This document shows, piece after piece, positions 51,415 to 60,134 of a DNA stretch of 64,000 nucleotides (position 1 is its first letter; every line of letters starts with the position of its first letter). The notes under the pieces are model-generated. The model searched no databases. It was not told where the DNA came from and was given only the letters and a program-made list of their open reading frames with translations. The position numbers were made by a program, and so were the translations under genes. The stretch is from assembly GCA_040878005.1 (NCBI GenBank), contig JBBDMW010000042.1:7312-71311 (forward strand), in the 5' to 3' direction. Source of the DNA: JBBDMW01 sp040878005. GTDB lineage: Bacteria > Chloroflexota > Dehalococcoidia > Lucifugimonadales > Lucifugimonadaceae.

Positions 51415-52074
51415 TTGAAAATTGGATTCATCGGCGGCACCGGGGAAGAAGGCCGAGGCCTCGCTCTCAGGCTGGCGCTGGCTGGACACCACGCGATCAT
51501 CGGCTCTCGTGACGAAGAACGCGGCCAGCAGGTTGCGCACGATTTGGCCGAAACATGCGAGGACCCAGGCGCAGCAAAGCGCATAACTGGCGGTTCCAAT
51601 GAAGACACTGCCAGGGAGGGCGAAGTCGTCTTCCTCGCAGTCCCCTACTCTGCAATGGCCAGCACGCTGCGCTCTGTGAGTTCGCATCTGCGCGGCAAGG
51701 TCTGCGTGAACGTCATCGCCCCCCTCGAGTTTGTCTCCGGCCGTGCCCGCGGCATCATCCCTCCTGCAGGCTCCGCAGCAGAGGAGGCCGAGCGCGAAGT
51801 GCCGGATGCCCGATGGGTCGCCGGATTCCACACAGTGCCAGCCCGCGGTCTGCTGCGACAGTCCAGTCACATGGACACTGACGCTCTCATCTGCTCCGAT
51901 GACCAGGCCGCATCAAAACTCGTGATGGACCTCGCTGGTGAGATCAGCGGCCTACGGGGTGTCAACGCAGGGCCGCTCGAATGCGCAAGGTACCTCGAAG
52001 GCGCCACGGCGCTCCTCATCAACATAAACCGCATATACAAGGCGCACGGTTCAGTTAAGATCGCCGGCATCTGA
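51415..52074 (+). CDS. npdG: NADPH-dependent F420 reductase-like protein
   Basis: A 219-residue Rossmann enzyme of the F420:NADP oxidoreductase family. KIGFIGGTGEEGRGLALRLA (residues 2-21) is the NADP-binding motif and IGSRDEERGQQV holds the phosphate-selective Ser-Arg. ECARYLEGATALLININ is the family's C-terminal helix. It would pass hydride between NADPH and coenzyme F420, implying F420 metabolism in this organism. TTG at 51415 has GGACGG upstream. It ends four bases before the peptidase start. Confidence 0.85.
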   Translation: MKIGFIGGTGEEGRGLALRLALAGHHAIIGSRDEERGQQVAHDLAETCEDPGAAKRITGGSNEDTAREGEVVFLAVPYSAMASTLRSVSSHLRGKVCVNVIAPLEFVSGRARGIIPPAGSAAEEAEREVPDARWVAGFHTVPARGLLRQSSHMDTDALICSDDQAASKLVMDLAGEISGLRGVNAGPLECARYLEGATALLININRIYKAHGSVKIAGI

Positions 52075-52078
52075 TCCA

Positions 52079-53446
52079 TTGCCCCATACAGTGCGCAGCC
52101 TCGCCCGTAACTTCTTGACCTTCGCCGCAGCACTCCTCACGGGAGCCCTCCTGGCCGTGGCTGCACCCGGCGGCGCGGTCGCGGATTCTCACTCGGCGTC
52201 TCGCGTAACGCAACAGTCCCACACAATCGACTTCGGGCAGCAGATCACTGTAACCCTGCAGGCGGAAAACGATGACGCTGACATAGTGGACATCCGCGCC
52301 TTCTACCGGCCCCGCGGCCCCGGCAACATTCAGTCGTATTCGTACGCAGACTTCACCCCCGGACGTGCAGTTACAGCATCATCCAGCATCTCCACGGGCG
52401 GCGCCAATTACTTCCCGCCCGGCACAGAGTTCGAGGTCTACTTCGAGATCACAGACTCCACTGGCATGTCCATCCAAACAGAGCCCCAAGTCATCGAGTA
52501 CCTTGATCCCGGCATCGACTGGAAGCGACAGGCCGACGGCCCTCTGACAGTGGTGTACTACAACATCTCAGATGGTGAGATCGAAGGGCTCCTGGACGCA
52601 GCGCAGGAACAGCTTCCCGCCATGGCACGAATGACCGGCGTGGAAGAAATCCCGGACTTTAAGGCGGTAGTGTTCCCATCTGTGCAGGCTGCAACGCCCT
52701 CCTTCCCGCCGGTCAGTCAGACAGCGACCGACAATCATTTCTTTGCGGGCTTTGCCATGGCACGGTACGGCCTGTTTGTGCAGGGTGAGCCGTCACAAAG
52801 CACCTTCGTGCATGAACTGAGCCACCTGCTCGTTGCCAGCGTCGTGAGGTCCACCCTTGCAACCCAGGCGCCATCCTGGCTGGATGAGGGGCTGGCGGTT
52901 TACTCGGAGACAGGCTCACGCCAACCCACAGAAAGCAGCGTGGCGTCGGCCGCGGCAGAGAACCGGCTGCTTCCGCTGCGAAACATGAACCGCATCCCCG
53001 GACAGCGTGACCAGATCGCGGTCTTCTATCCCCAGTCCGGCAACTTCGTGGGGTACCTCGTGGAGCAGTTCGGCGAAGAGTCCATGGGCGCCATGCTTCA
53101 GAACTTGAACGCGGGGCAACGTCTCGACGATGCATTCGCCGAAGCTTTCGGAGAATCCATGGCAGATGTCGAAAACGAGTGGCGTACATCCGTGGGCGCA
53201 CAGCCGCTGCCCGCATCCACACCGACAGCGAACAACGGTGAGTCAACTTCGGAGCCAGATGCAACTCCGCAAACTCAGCCCACCGCCACACCACCTGCCC
53301 AGCCTCCTGCTGACCAGCCGCCTACACCATCCGCGACAATTTCACGGCTGCTGCCCTGGGCCATCGCCGCCGTAGCCGTCATCGTCGTCGGGACAGTTAT
53401 CCTGATAAGAAGGTGGCGTAGAACGCGGGTGGGAACCGACGCCTGA
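52079..53446 (+). CDS. Membrane-anchored MA-clan zinc peptidase
   Basis: A 455-residue exported protein. A signal peptide ends near AVADSHSAS. A beta-rich N-terminal domain (40-150) precedes a gluzincin-like domain with the HExxH motif THVHELSHLL-like (FVHELSHLLV, about residue 245) and third ligand in WLDEGLAVY. A Thr/Pro-rich linker and a membrane helix (LLPWAIAAVAVIVVGTVIL) with a basic RRWRR stop follow. So the catalytic part faces outward. TTG at 52079. It follows the F420 reductase by four bases. Confidence 0.85.
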   Translation: MPHTVRSLARNFLTFAAALLTGALLAVAAPGGAVADSHSASRVTQQSHTIDFGQQITVTLQAENDDADIVDIRAFYRPRGPGNIQSYSYADFTPGRAVTASSSISTGGANYFPPGTEFEVYFEITDSTGMSIQTEPQVIEYLDPGIDWKRQADGPLTVVYYNISDGEIEGLLDAAQEQLPAMARMTGVEEIPDFKAVVFPSVQAATPSFPPVSQTATDNHFFAGFAMARYGLFVQGEPSQSTFVHELSHLLVASVVRSTLATQAPSWLDEGLAVYSETGSRQPTESSVASAAAENRLLPLRNMNRIPGQRDQIAVFYPQSGNFVGYLVEQFGEESMGAMLQNLNAGQRLDDAFAEAFGESMADVENEWRTSVGAQPLPASTPTANNGESTSEPDATPQTQPTATPPAQPPADQPPTPSATISRLLPWAIAAVAVIVVGTVILIRRWRRTRVGTDA

Positions 53447-53495
53447 ACCTCATCCGCTCCATGGTGCGAATCACGCTGTAACCTGACCGCAGACC

Positions 53496-53521
53496 TGCCG
53501 GACTCATCCTCCGGTCCGGCA
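53496..53521 (+). terminator. Terminator of the zinc peptidase gene
   Basis: TGCCGGAC (53496-53503) and GTCCGGCA (53514-53521) form an 8-base stem, 50 bases past the stop. No T-run. Confidence 0.6.
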
Positions 53522-53600
53522 CAAATGACCGTGTGAAACGCCTGCACCAGACCCGAAGCAGGTGCCAAATCTCCTGACGCTGAGCTTAAAGGAGCGTTTG

Positions 53601-54752
53601 TTGGGTTCGAACACGCCAGGTGCCAGAGAAGTAGCGCTGATCTACTCGGATGAGTTGTCGCACCACACAATCAATGACTCGCATCCGCTGCGCCCCATCA
53701 GGCTTCACCACGCCCACGCCCTTATGCAGGCATGCGGCCTGCTGGATGCGCCCGGAGTTCATCAGCTCCCGCCACGGCCTGCCACGCAGGGAGAAATAGA
53801 GCGCTTCCACTCCCGCTATTACGTTGAAGCGGTCAAGGCCATCAGTGCGGGCGAGCCCGTCCCCAACATGTCCGCGTTCGGCTTCGGCACCGGCGACAAC
53901 CCACCGTATCCGGGAGTCTTCGAAAGCAGCGCCCTCGCAACGGGCAGCTCAATCGTTGCAGCGGAGTCAGTTGAGTCCGGTCACGCGGCGGCATTCGCCC
54001 TGGCAGGTGGCGTCCATCATCACGCCATGCCTGAGCGCGCCTCGGGGTTCGGCGTGTTCAACGACGCTGTGATCGCCATCAAGGGGCTTATCGAACAGGG
54101 GTACAGGGTCGCTTACGTCGATATCGACTGTCACCATGGCGATGGCGTGCAGTTGGGTTTCTACGACACTGACCAGGTTCTTACGCTGTCCCTGCACGAG
54201 AGCGGCCAGTTCCTGTTCCCCGGCACCGGCGCAGTCAGTGAGATCGGCGTCGGCAAAGGCGAAGGCTACTCGGTGAATGTACCGCTGGCCCCCTACACCA
54301 CCGATGACGTGTGGCTGGAATCGTTCGACGCCGTTGCGCCACAGATCATTCGGGCCTTCAAGCCGGACATCCTGTTCACCCAGTTGGGAATAGACACCCA
54401 TTACAAGGACCCGCTGACCCACATGGCCCTCACCACGCAGGGCTTCCAGGCCGCTGTCCAACGGCTGGCAGTCCTTGGCCGGGAAACCGGCAAATGGGTG
54501 GCCGTGGGCGGAGGCGGATACGACATGAGTGCCGTGGCGCGCGGCTGGACCATGGCATTCGCAGAAATGACCGGCCAGGAACTGCCAGAACGCGTGCCGG
54601 AATCGTTTACATCGCTGGAAGGCCTCACCCACTTCGAGGACGAGCCACCGCCGCCGTTGGAAGACGATATCGCAGACCAGGTGCGTGCATTTGCCCAACG
54701 CAGCGTGGACCAGGTGCGGGAAATATTCTTCCCGCGGTTCGGCCTCGCCTGA
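53601..54752 (+). CDS. Histone deacetylase-like (AcuC/acetylpolyamine) amidohydrolase
   Basis: A 383-residue zinc deacetylase. The catalytic His pair is in GGVHHHAMPE (about residue 138), zinc ligands in DIDCHHGDGVQ and the later Asp of TQLGIDTHY, and the glycine-tyrosine loop VGGGGYDMS completes the site. SDELSHHTINDSHPLRPIR opens the fold. Bacterial members deacetylate acetyl-lysine, polyamines or acetoin-pathway enzymes. TTG at 53601 is chosen because AAAGGAG lies seven bases upstream; the frame is open to 53562. Confidence 0.9.
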   Translation: MGSNTPGAREVALIYSDELSHHTINDSHPLRPIRLHHAHALMQACGLLDAPGVHQLPPRPATQGEIERFHSRYYVEAVKAISAGEPVPNMSAFGFGTGDNPPYPGVFESSALATGSSIVAAESVESGHAAAFALAGGVHHHAMPERASGFGVFNDAVIAIKGLIEQGYRVAYVDIDCHHGDGVQLGFYDTDQVLTLSLHESGQFLFPGTGAVSEIGVGKGEGYSVNVPLAPYTTDDVWLESFDAVAPQIIRAFKPDILFTQLGIDTHYKDPLTHMALTTQGFQAAVQRLAVLGRETGKWVAVGGGGYDMSAVARGWTMAFAEMTGQELPERVPESFTSLEGLTHFEDEPPPPLEDDIADQVRAFAQRSVDQVREIFFPRFGLA

Positions 54753-54794
54753 GCCGCAAATCCACCCCGGCCCGCCAAAACCGTCCGGCGCTGC

Positions 54795-55040
54795 CTAAAA
54801 GATCCCTCCGCCAATCACCAGCCTGAACGCACCCAGGACTATGGCCAATGAGCAAAGGATCAACCCGGCCAGTGCCTTGTTCTTATTCGGGCTGTTCCCG
54901 GACACGGCAATAATGCTTATGATCAGGCCAATCATGGCGAACGGTATGTTGAGCCAGTTCAGCCATCCCAGGCATGGAATAAACGCAATCGTCATGCCAA
55001 TGGCAGCCAGTACACCCAGCACCAGGGCCGCAATACCCAT
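54795..55040 (-). CDS. Small two- to three-helix membrane protein
   Basis: An 81-residue protein with membrane segments AALVLGVLAAIGMTIAF, IPFAMIGLIISIIAV and ALAGLILCSLAIVLGAF and a GxxxG-rich C-terminus. It resembles small DUF4190/DUF4234-type membrane proteins, but no name is certain. ATG follows GGAG. It lies ten bases after the DUF2752 gene on the same strand, so the two are co-transcribed. Confidence 0.7.
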   Translation of the reverse strand: MGIAALVLGVLAAIGMTIAFIPCLGWLNWLNIPFAMIGLIISIIAVSGNSPNKNKALAGLILCSLAIVLGAFRLVIGGGIF

Positions 55041-55050
55041 CGAATTCTCC

Positions 55051-55452
55051 TTAGTTACGGCGACCTGGCTTGCGCCGGACCAGCCAGATGGCGGACGTCG
55101 TTAAAGCGACGACCGAATTGAGCAGGATGCCGGCATACAGGAAGGGTCCACCAGCGTTCCAGGAGAACGCCTGCCCCACGTGACCCCTGGTCATGAAGGA
55201 AAGGCTGTGAGACATCCCGCACAGCGGACACTGATCATGGGGCACCGTCAAAAATGCCAGGGCGCCGTTATCAATGTCCTGCGGATTCAACAGTGCGAAC
55301 GTTCCAAGGATGACCGCACCCACACCCAGCGATACTGCCCATAGCAGCAAAATCTCTGTGCGAAATGCAGATACGTTGGATTTGAGCAATAAAATCAATT
55401 GCCCGGTAGAGTTTGGATTGGAAAAATAATGTCGCTCACGCATAGGTGACAT
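55051..55452 (-). CDS. DUF2752 membrane protein
   Basis: A 133-residue protein with two membrane helices. PHDQCPLCGMSHSLSFMTRG is the DUF2752 signature (C-P-x-C-G-x-[ST]), followed by a Trp/Phe-rich helix and LVRRKPGRRN at the end. Function is unknown. ATG at 55452 is preferred; the frame opens at 55479. It is divergent from the pyrimidine operon and co-transcribed with the small membrane protein downstream. Confidence 0.75.
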   Translation of the reverse strand: MSPMRERHYFSNPNSTGQLILLLKSNVSAFRTEILLLWAVSLGVGAVILGTFALLNPQDIDNGALAFLTVPHDQCPLCGMSHSLSFMTRGHVGQAFSWNAGGPFLYAGILLNSVVALTTSAIWLVRRKPGRRN

Positions 55453-55611
55453 CACTGTTATTCGTCCCCCACACGTCATTTCGCGGCCATGATCGGCAAA
55501 CGGCGCGCCGGCTGGCAGTCAGGCAGGCCCGGATCGTCGGCGCAGCGTATCCATGATCTCTACGGCGGTCAACCAGCCTCGCCAGGAACCCTCCCTCCCG
55601 CTCCACCAGCG

Positions 55612-55640
55612 TTGCCCGCCTGCTGGACGAGTGCTATCCT
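55612..55640 (+). promoter_or_regulatory. Promoter of the pyrimidine operon
   Basis: TTGCCC (55612-55617) and TATCCT (55635-55640) with 17 bases between fit a vegetative sigma-70 promoter. Transcription would start near 55647, giving a leader of about 285 nt that contains the PyrR attenuator. Confidence 0.6.
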
Positions 55641-55683
55641 CGCTAGTACAACAGAAGACGCAATGGCGGACCTTTTAAATCCA

Positions 55684-55839
55684 GTCCAGTGAGGCTGGCA
55701 AGGGGACAGTCGCCGAACCCGACTCAGCTGCTGAACCTCCCACCCGGAGACCTCAGTCCACGGAGCCCGTACCTGCGGGCGCACGCACGCTGAGTCCAGG
55801 TCAACAGAGCCCCTCGTCCGTGACGGCAGGGGTTTTTTT
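55684..55839 (+). promoter_or_regulatory. PyrR-controlled transcription attenuator
   Basis: GTCCAGTGAGGCTGGCAAG (55684-55702) matches the PyrR-binding loop consensus (ARUCCNGNGAGGYU) of pyr leaders. It precedes an intrinsic terminator at 55809-55839, and the leader between can pair alternatively. When UMP is plentiful, PyrR should bind the loop and let the terminator form. The first gene of the operon is pyrR itself, fitting this logic. Confidence 0.75.
55809..55839 (+). terminator. Intrinsic terminator in the pyr leader
   Basis: CCCCT (55810-55814) with AGGGG (55828-55832), extended by an inner CCGT/ACGG stem, then seven T. It lies about 93 bases before pyrR and acts as the attenuator's stop. 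Confidence 0.8.
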
Positions 55840-55931
55840 ATGCCCCGCGCCGGTCCCGGTACATATGGACAGGATTCGGAAAGGCCGCAGTCTTCTACAG
55901 GTGACCGGTATTAACCGGCCGGGACGGTCAG

Positions 55932-56495
55932 ATGCCCGAACAGACGGCCGACAGGGTTCTGCTCTCAGCAGACGACATACGGCGTGCGCTCGCTCGCATG
56001 GCCCATGAGATCCTTGAGCGGAACCGTGGCGCTGAGGATGTCCTGATCGTGGGAGTGCAGACAAGAGGCGTGCACCTGGCCCGGCGGTTGGCGGCAAACC
56101 TCACCCGCTTCGAGGGCCTGGAGCCACAGGTCGGGTCACTGGACCCGCGCCTGTACCGTGATGATCCAGACACAGCGTCCGAGCACCCCGTGCGTCCCAC
56201 CGAGATACCCGCCAACATCGACGACCGCCCGGTGATCCTGGTGGATGACGTTCTCTATACCGGCCGCACCGTGCGCGCCGCGCTTGAGGCGCTGCTCGAC
56301 TTCGGTCGCGCCAGCCGTATCCAGCTCGCAGTGCTGGTTGACCGCGGCCACCGGGAGCTGCCCATCCGGCCGGACTACGTGGGCAAAAACGTGCCCACGG
56401 CGCGTGACGAACGGGTGCGTGTCCGCCTGCAGGAAGTGGATGGCACAGACTCCGTCATCCTGCTCCGGAACGGTTCAGAAGGGATGGCCTCATGA
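55932..56495 (+). CDS. pyrR: PyrR, pyrimidine regulator/uracil phosphoribosyltransferase
   Basis: A 187-residue PRTase-fold protein that binds pyr mRNA in response to UMP and may also make UMP from uracil. DDIRRALARMAHEILERN opens, VGVQTRGVHLARRL forms the PRPP-side loop, and VILVDDVLYTGRTVRAAL is the PRPP-binding motif (residues 99-116). VLVDRGHRELPIRPDYVGKN is family-typical. Length is normal. It begins the operon; its stop overlaps pyrB by four bases. Confidence 0.95.
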   Translation: MPEQTADRVLLSADDIRRALARMAHEILERNRGAEDVLIVGVQTRGVHLARRLAANLTRFEGLEPQVGSLDPRLYRDDPDTASEHPVRPTEIPANIDDRPVILVDDVLYTGRTVRAALEALLDFGRASRIQLAVLVDRGHRELPIRPDYVGKNVPTARDERVRVRLQEVDGTDSVILLRNGSEGMAS

Positions 56496-57580
56496 GCGAC
56501 CAGGGCAACCAGCTACAGCACACGGTACAGGTCGCAGCCGAACCCGGCACAGCCGCCGCCCGCCGCAGTTCAACCACCGGCACAGGCCAGGAGCCATCCG
56601 CACAGGGCCAGTTCCTGGGCGAGCCTCGCCGTCACCTCCTGGACATGGATGACATCAGCGCCGGCGAGATCGACGGCCTGCTCAATAGCGCAGAGGGCAT
56701 GCGGGAGGTCCTGGGCAGGGATGTCCGGAAGACCCCGGCGCTCCGCGGCAAATCCGTCATCACCATATTCTTCGAATCCAGCACCCGCACCCGCGTCTCA
56801 TTTGAACAGGCAGGAAAGGTGCTCGGTGCAGACGTGATAAACGTCACGGCATCCGCCAGCAGCGTGACCAAGGGCGAATCGCTGCTCAACACGGTGCGCA
56901 CGCTCCAGGCGATGCAGATAGACGCGCTGGTAATTCGTCACCCTCACTCCGGCGCGCCCTACTTCGTTGCAGACCACGTGGACGCAGCGGTGATCAACGC
57001 CGGCGACGGCACCCACGCTCATCCCACTCAAACTCTGCTGGACCTCTTCACCATCCGCCGCAGGCTGGGCGTCTTGAAGGGACTGAAGATAGCCATCATC
57101 GGCGACATCCTGTACAGCCGCGTCGCACGGTCAGACATCATCGGCTTTCTGAAAATGGGCACCAGCGTGACCGTCTGCGCTCCGCCCACCCTGCTGCCTG
57201 CCGGCTGGCGGTCCGGTCGCCCGCTGAAGGACAGCGGGCCGTTCGACGGCGTACAGATAACCCGCACAGTTGAAGAGGCTGTCGAAGGGGCGGACGTGAT
57301 CATGCCCCTTCGCATCCAGCAGGAGCGGCAGGACGCGGGTCACCTGCCCAGCCTCCGTGAATACTCCACGCGTTACGGCATCAACTCAGTGCGCCTGGCA
57401 CTGGCCAAACCGGAGGCGTTGCTAATGCACCCCGGCCCCATGAATGAAGGGGTGGAGATCAGCACGGACGTCGCCCACGGAGCGCAATCAGTGATTGAAG
57501 AACAGGTAAGCAACGGCGTGGCCATCCGCATGGCGGTCCTCTACGCCCTCTGCGCAAGGGGGCGATCACATGCCCAGTAA
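56492..57580 (+). CDS. pyrB: Aspartate carbamoyltransferase catalytic chain
   Basis: Joins carbamoyl phosphate and aspartate, the first committed step of pyrimidine synthesis. 362 residues, about 50 more than usual: the first 45 are a polar Gln/Thr/Ala/Gly-rich extension. The core starts near RRHLLDMDDISAGE, has the carbamoyl-phosphate motif FFESSTRTRVSFE (about residue 98), the loop SASSVTKGESLLN and the aspartate-site LHPGPMNEGVE-type LMHPGPMNEGVEI. No pyrI follows. The ATGA overlap with pyrR supports the start, so the extension is probably real. Confidence 0.95.
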   Translation: MSDQGNQLQHTVQVAAEPGTAAARRSSTTGTGQEPSAQGQFLGEPRRHLLDMDDISAGEIDGLLNSAEGMREVLGRDVRKTPALRGKSVITIFFESSTRTRVSFEQAGKVLGADVINVTASASSVTKGESLLNTVRTLQAMQIDALVIRHPHSGAPYFVADHVDAAVINAGDGTHAHPTQTLLDLFTIRRRLGVLKGLKIAIIGDILYSRVARSDIIGFLKMGTSVTVCAPPTLLPAGWRSGRPLKDSGPFDGVQITRTVEEAVEGADVIMPLRIQQERQDAGHLPSLREYSTRYGINSVRLALAKPEALLMHPGPMNEGVEISTDVAHGAQSVIEEQVSNGVAIRMAVLYALCARGRSHAQ

Positions 57581-58940
57581 CAAGGTCGTCATCATGGGCG
57601 GGAGGGTGATCGACCCTGCACGGAATATCGACGGACCGGCCGATGTGCTGATCGCCACCGGCAAGGTCGAAGATGTCACCGAGCGCCCGCTGGAGTCCGC
57701 TCCCTCAGGCTATGAAGTCATCGACGCGACAGGGCTGGTGGTCGCGCCGGGGTTCATAGACCTGCACACGCACCTGCGGGAGCCGGGGCTTGAGCACAAG
57801 GAGACCATCGCCACAGGCGCCAGCGCCGCCGCCCGCGGCGGCTTCACCACCGTGTGCGCCATGCCCAACACGGAGCCGGCGCAGGACTCGGCCAGCGTGA
57901 TCGAGGACGTTCTGCGCCGTGCCGCATCGGGCGCAGCGGTGCGGGTGCTTCCCATAGGTGCGATAACCGTAGGGAGAAGGGGCAAGACCCTTGCTCCGCT
58001 GGCAGAACTGGCAGAAGCGGGCGCGGTCGGTTTCTCGGACGATGGCGACCCCGTGGCCGACGCCAACATCATGCGCCAGGCCCTCAGCTATGCCGGCGAC
58101 CTTGGTCTGCCGATAATCAACCATGCCGAGGACAAGTCACTGGTGCGCGGCGGCGTAATGAATGAAGGACCGGTGGCGAACCGTCTCGGCCTTGCCGGCG
58201 TGCCCGCAGAGGCTGAGGCCGTCATGGTGGCACGTGATATCCACCTCGCCGAAGTGACCGGCGGAAGGCTGCACATCCCGCATGTCTCCACCCGCCGCTC
58301 CGTTGAGCATGTCCGCGCCGCAAAGGCTCGCGGCCTGAACGTGACCGCAGAGGTGACGCCGCACCACCTCACGCTCACCGATGCCTGGGTTTACGGCCTG
58401 CACGGCGAAACTCCGGATAGCGTGGGACTGATCGCATACGACACCAATACCAAGGTGAACCCGCCTCTCCGGTCCGCAGACGATGTCGAAGCAGTCATAG
58501 AGGCGCTGGCGGACGGCACAATTGATTTCATTGCCACGGACCATGCCCCGCACGCTGAGACCGACAAGGTCTGTACGTACGCAGAGGCGGCTCACGGCAT
58601 CAACCTCTTGGAAACGGCGTTCGGTTCAGTCATGTCACTGGTCGCTGACGGGCGCATCGACCTCGTTACCCTCATCCATCGTCTAACGGCAGCCCCGGCT
58701 GCTTTCCTGGGGAGGCAGATGGGAACGCTGACTCAGGGATACCCGGCGGACCTCGTGCTGCTGGACCCCACGGCCGGCTGGGAAGTTGATACGCGGCAGT
58801 TCGCGTCGCGCAGCCGCAATACACCGCTGGGCGGCGTGGTGCTCAGGGGCCGGGTCATATCGACAATCTACGGCGGCAAAGTCGTCCACGACATTCGAAC
58901 TGAAACAGCGGCCACTGCGGCCGGAAGGGGTAAGGCTTAG
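57570..58940 (+). CDS. pyrC: Dihydroorotase
   Basis: Cyclises carbamoyl aspartate to dihydroorotate; 456 residues, a type I dihydroorotase. The metal site motif DLHTHLREPGLEHKET (about residue 66), MPNTEPAQDSA, histidines in IINHAEDKSL and LHIPHVSTRRS, and the last metal Asp in FIATDHAPHAETDK mark the active site. It overlaps pyrB by eleven bases and ends just before carA. Translation from ATG at 57570. Confidence 0.95.
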   Translation: MPSNKVVIMGGRVIDPARNIDGPADVLIATGKVEDVTERPLESAPSGYEVIDATGLVVAPGFIDLHTHLREPGLEHKETIATGASAAARGGFTTVCAMPNTEPAQDSASVIEDVLRRAASGAAVRVLPIGAITVGRRGKTLAPLAELAEAGAVGFSDDGDPVADANIMRQALSYAGDLGLPIINHAEDKSLVRGGVMNEGPVANRLGLAGVPAEAEAVMVARDIHLAEVTGGRLHIPHVSTRRSVEHVRAAKARGLNVTAEVTPHHLTLTDAWVYGLHGETPDSVGLIAYDTNTKVNPPLRSADDVEAVIEALADGTIDFIATDHAPHAETDKVCTYAEAAHGINLLETAFGSVMSLVADGRIDLVTLIHRLTAAPAAFLGRQMGTLTQGYPADLVLLDPTAGWEVDTRQFASRSRNTPLGGVVLRGRVISTIYGGKVVHDIRTETAATAAGRGKA

Positions 58941-60134
58941 TTGAGCGATCAACGCGGAGACATGTACCTGGTGCTCGAGGACGGGTCGGTCTACCCGGGC
59001 CGCCGGCTCGGTGCCGAGGCTGAGGCCACCGGAGAGGTGGTTTTCAACACCTCCATGACCGGTTACCAGGAGATGCTCACCGACCCTTCGTACGGCGGCC
59101 AGATACTGGTTCCCACCTACCCGCTGATCGGGAACTACGGCACCAACCCGGCAGACGTGGAGTCGCGCCAGGTACAGGTGAACGCCTTCGTGGTGCGCTC
59201 AGACTGCGATGAGCCTAGTCATCCCCTGTCGGAGTGGACCATCCATGATTACCTGCTGCACAACGGCATCCCTGGCGTGTCCGGTGTGGATACCAGGGCC
59301 ATCACCCGGAAGCTGCGCTCCCGCGGCGTGATGATGGGCATCGTTACTCCCCGAAGCGATCCGGCCGCAGCACTGCAGGCGCTGTCGGCAGCGCCGCGGT
59401 ATGGCGAGGTTGACGTTGTTGACGCCGTCAGCACAGAGCAGGCTTACGAGTGGAACGGCGGTGCGCCTGCTCCCATATCATCGGCCGCCAGGTCATCCGC
59501 CACTCAGGCCAATGAAGCTGCCGGTCGGCGGCTTCGCATCGTCGTGAGCGATTACGGCGTCAAGCAGAACATACTCCGCTGCCTCACAAAGCGAGGGTGC
59601 GATGTGACCGTTGTGCCTGATGACGCCTCTGCTGACGAAATACTCCGCCACAGGCCCGACGGCGTCCTGCTGTCGCCCGGCCCGGGCGACCCCGTCTTCC
59701 TGGACAGCGCGGTGGAGACTGTGCGGGGGCTATCGGGCAAGCTGCCCATCATGGGCATATGCCTCGGCCACCAGGTGGTTGCGCGGGCGTTCGGGGCAAA
59801 CACATTCAAGCTGAAGTTCGGCCACCGCGGCGGCAACCAGCCCGTGAAGGACATGCAGACCGGCCGCGTGTATGTGACCGCCCAGAACCACGGGTACGCG
59901 GTCGATTCCAACGGCCTGCCCGCTGACCTGCGGGTGAGCCACATGAACCTGAATGACAACACAGTAGAGGGACTGCGTCACGCCAACCTGCCCATCATGA
60001 CTATTCAGTACCACTCAGAGGCGTCACCCGGCCCGCATGACTCCGAGTACCTGTTTGACCGGTTTGTGGAGATGGTGCGGGAGATGAAAGACCGCACGTC
60101 TGCCGCAGCTTCAAATGGGGGAGCATCCCTTTGA
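58941..60134 (+). CDS. carA: Carbamoyl phosphate synthase small chain
   Basis: The glutaminase subunit of carbamoyl phosphate synthase, 397 residues. The N-terminal domain has the typical VFNTSMTGYQEMLTDPSY and GVDTRAITRKLRSRGVM. A Ser/Ala-rich linker (near residue 175) joins the class I amidotransferase domain with GICLGHQVVARAFG (nucleophilic Cys, about residue 274) and the catalytic His and Glu in QYHSEASPGPHD. TTG at 58941 abuts the pyrC stop. It overlaps carB by four bases. Confidence 0.95.
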   Translation: MSDQRGDMYLVLEDGSVYPGRRLGAEAEATGEVVFNTSMTGYQEMLTDPSYGGQILVPTYPLIGNYGTNPADVESRQVQVNAFVVRSDCDEPSHPLSEWTIHDYLLHNGIPGVSGVDTRAITRKLRSRGVMMGIVTPRSDPAAALQALSAAPRYGEVDVVDAVSTEQAYEWNGGAPAPISSAARSSATQANEAAGRRLRIVVSDYGVKQNILRCLTKRGCDVTVVPDDASADEILRHRPDGVLLSPGPGDPVFLDSAVETVRGLSGKLPIMGICLGHQVVARAFGANTFKLKFGHRGGNQPVKDMQTGRVYVTAQNHGYAVDSNGLPADLRVSHMNLNDNTVEGLRHANLPIMTIQYHSEASPGPHDSEYLFDRFVEMVREMKDRTSAAASNGGASL

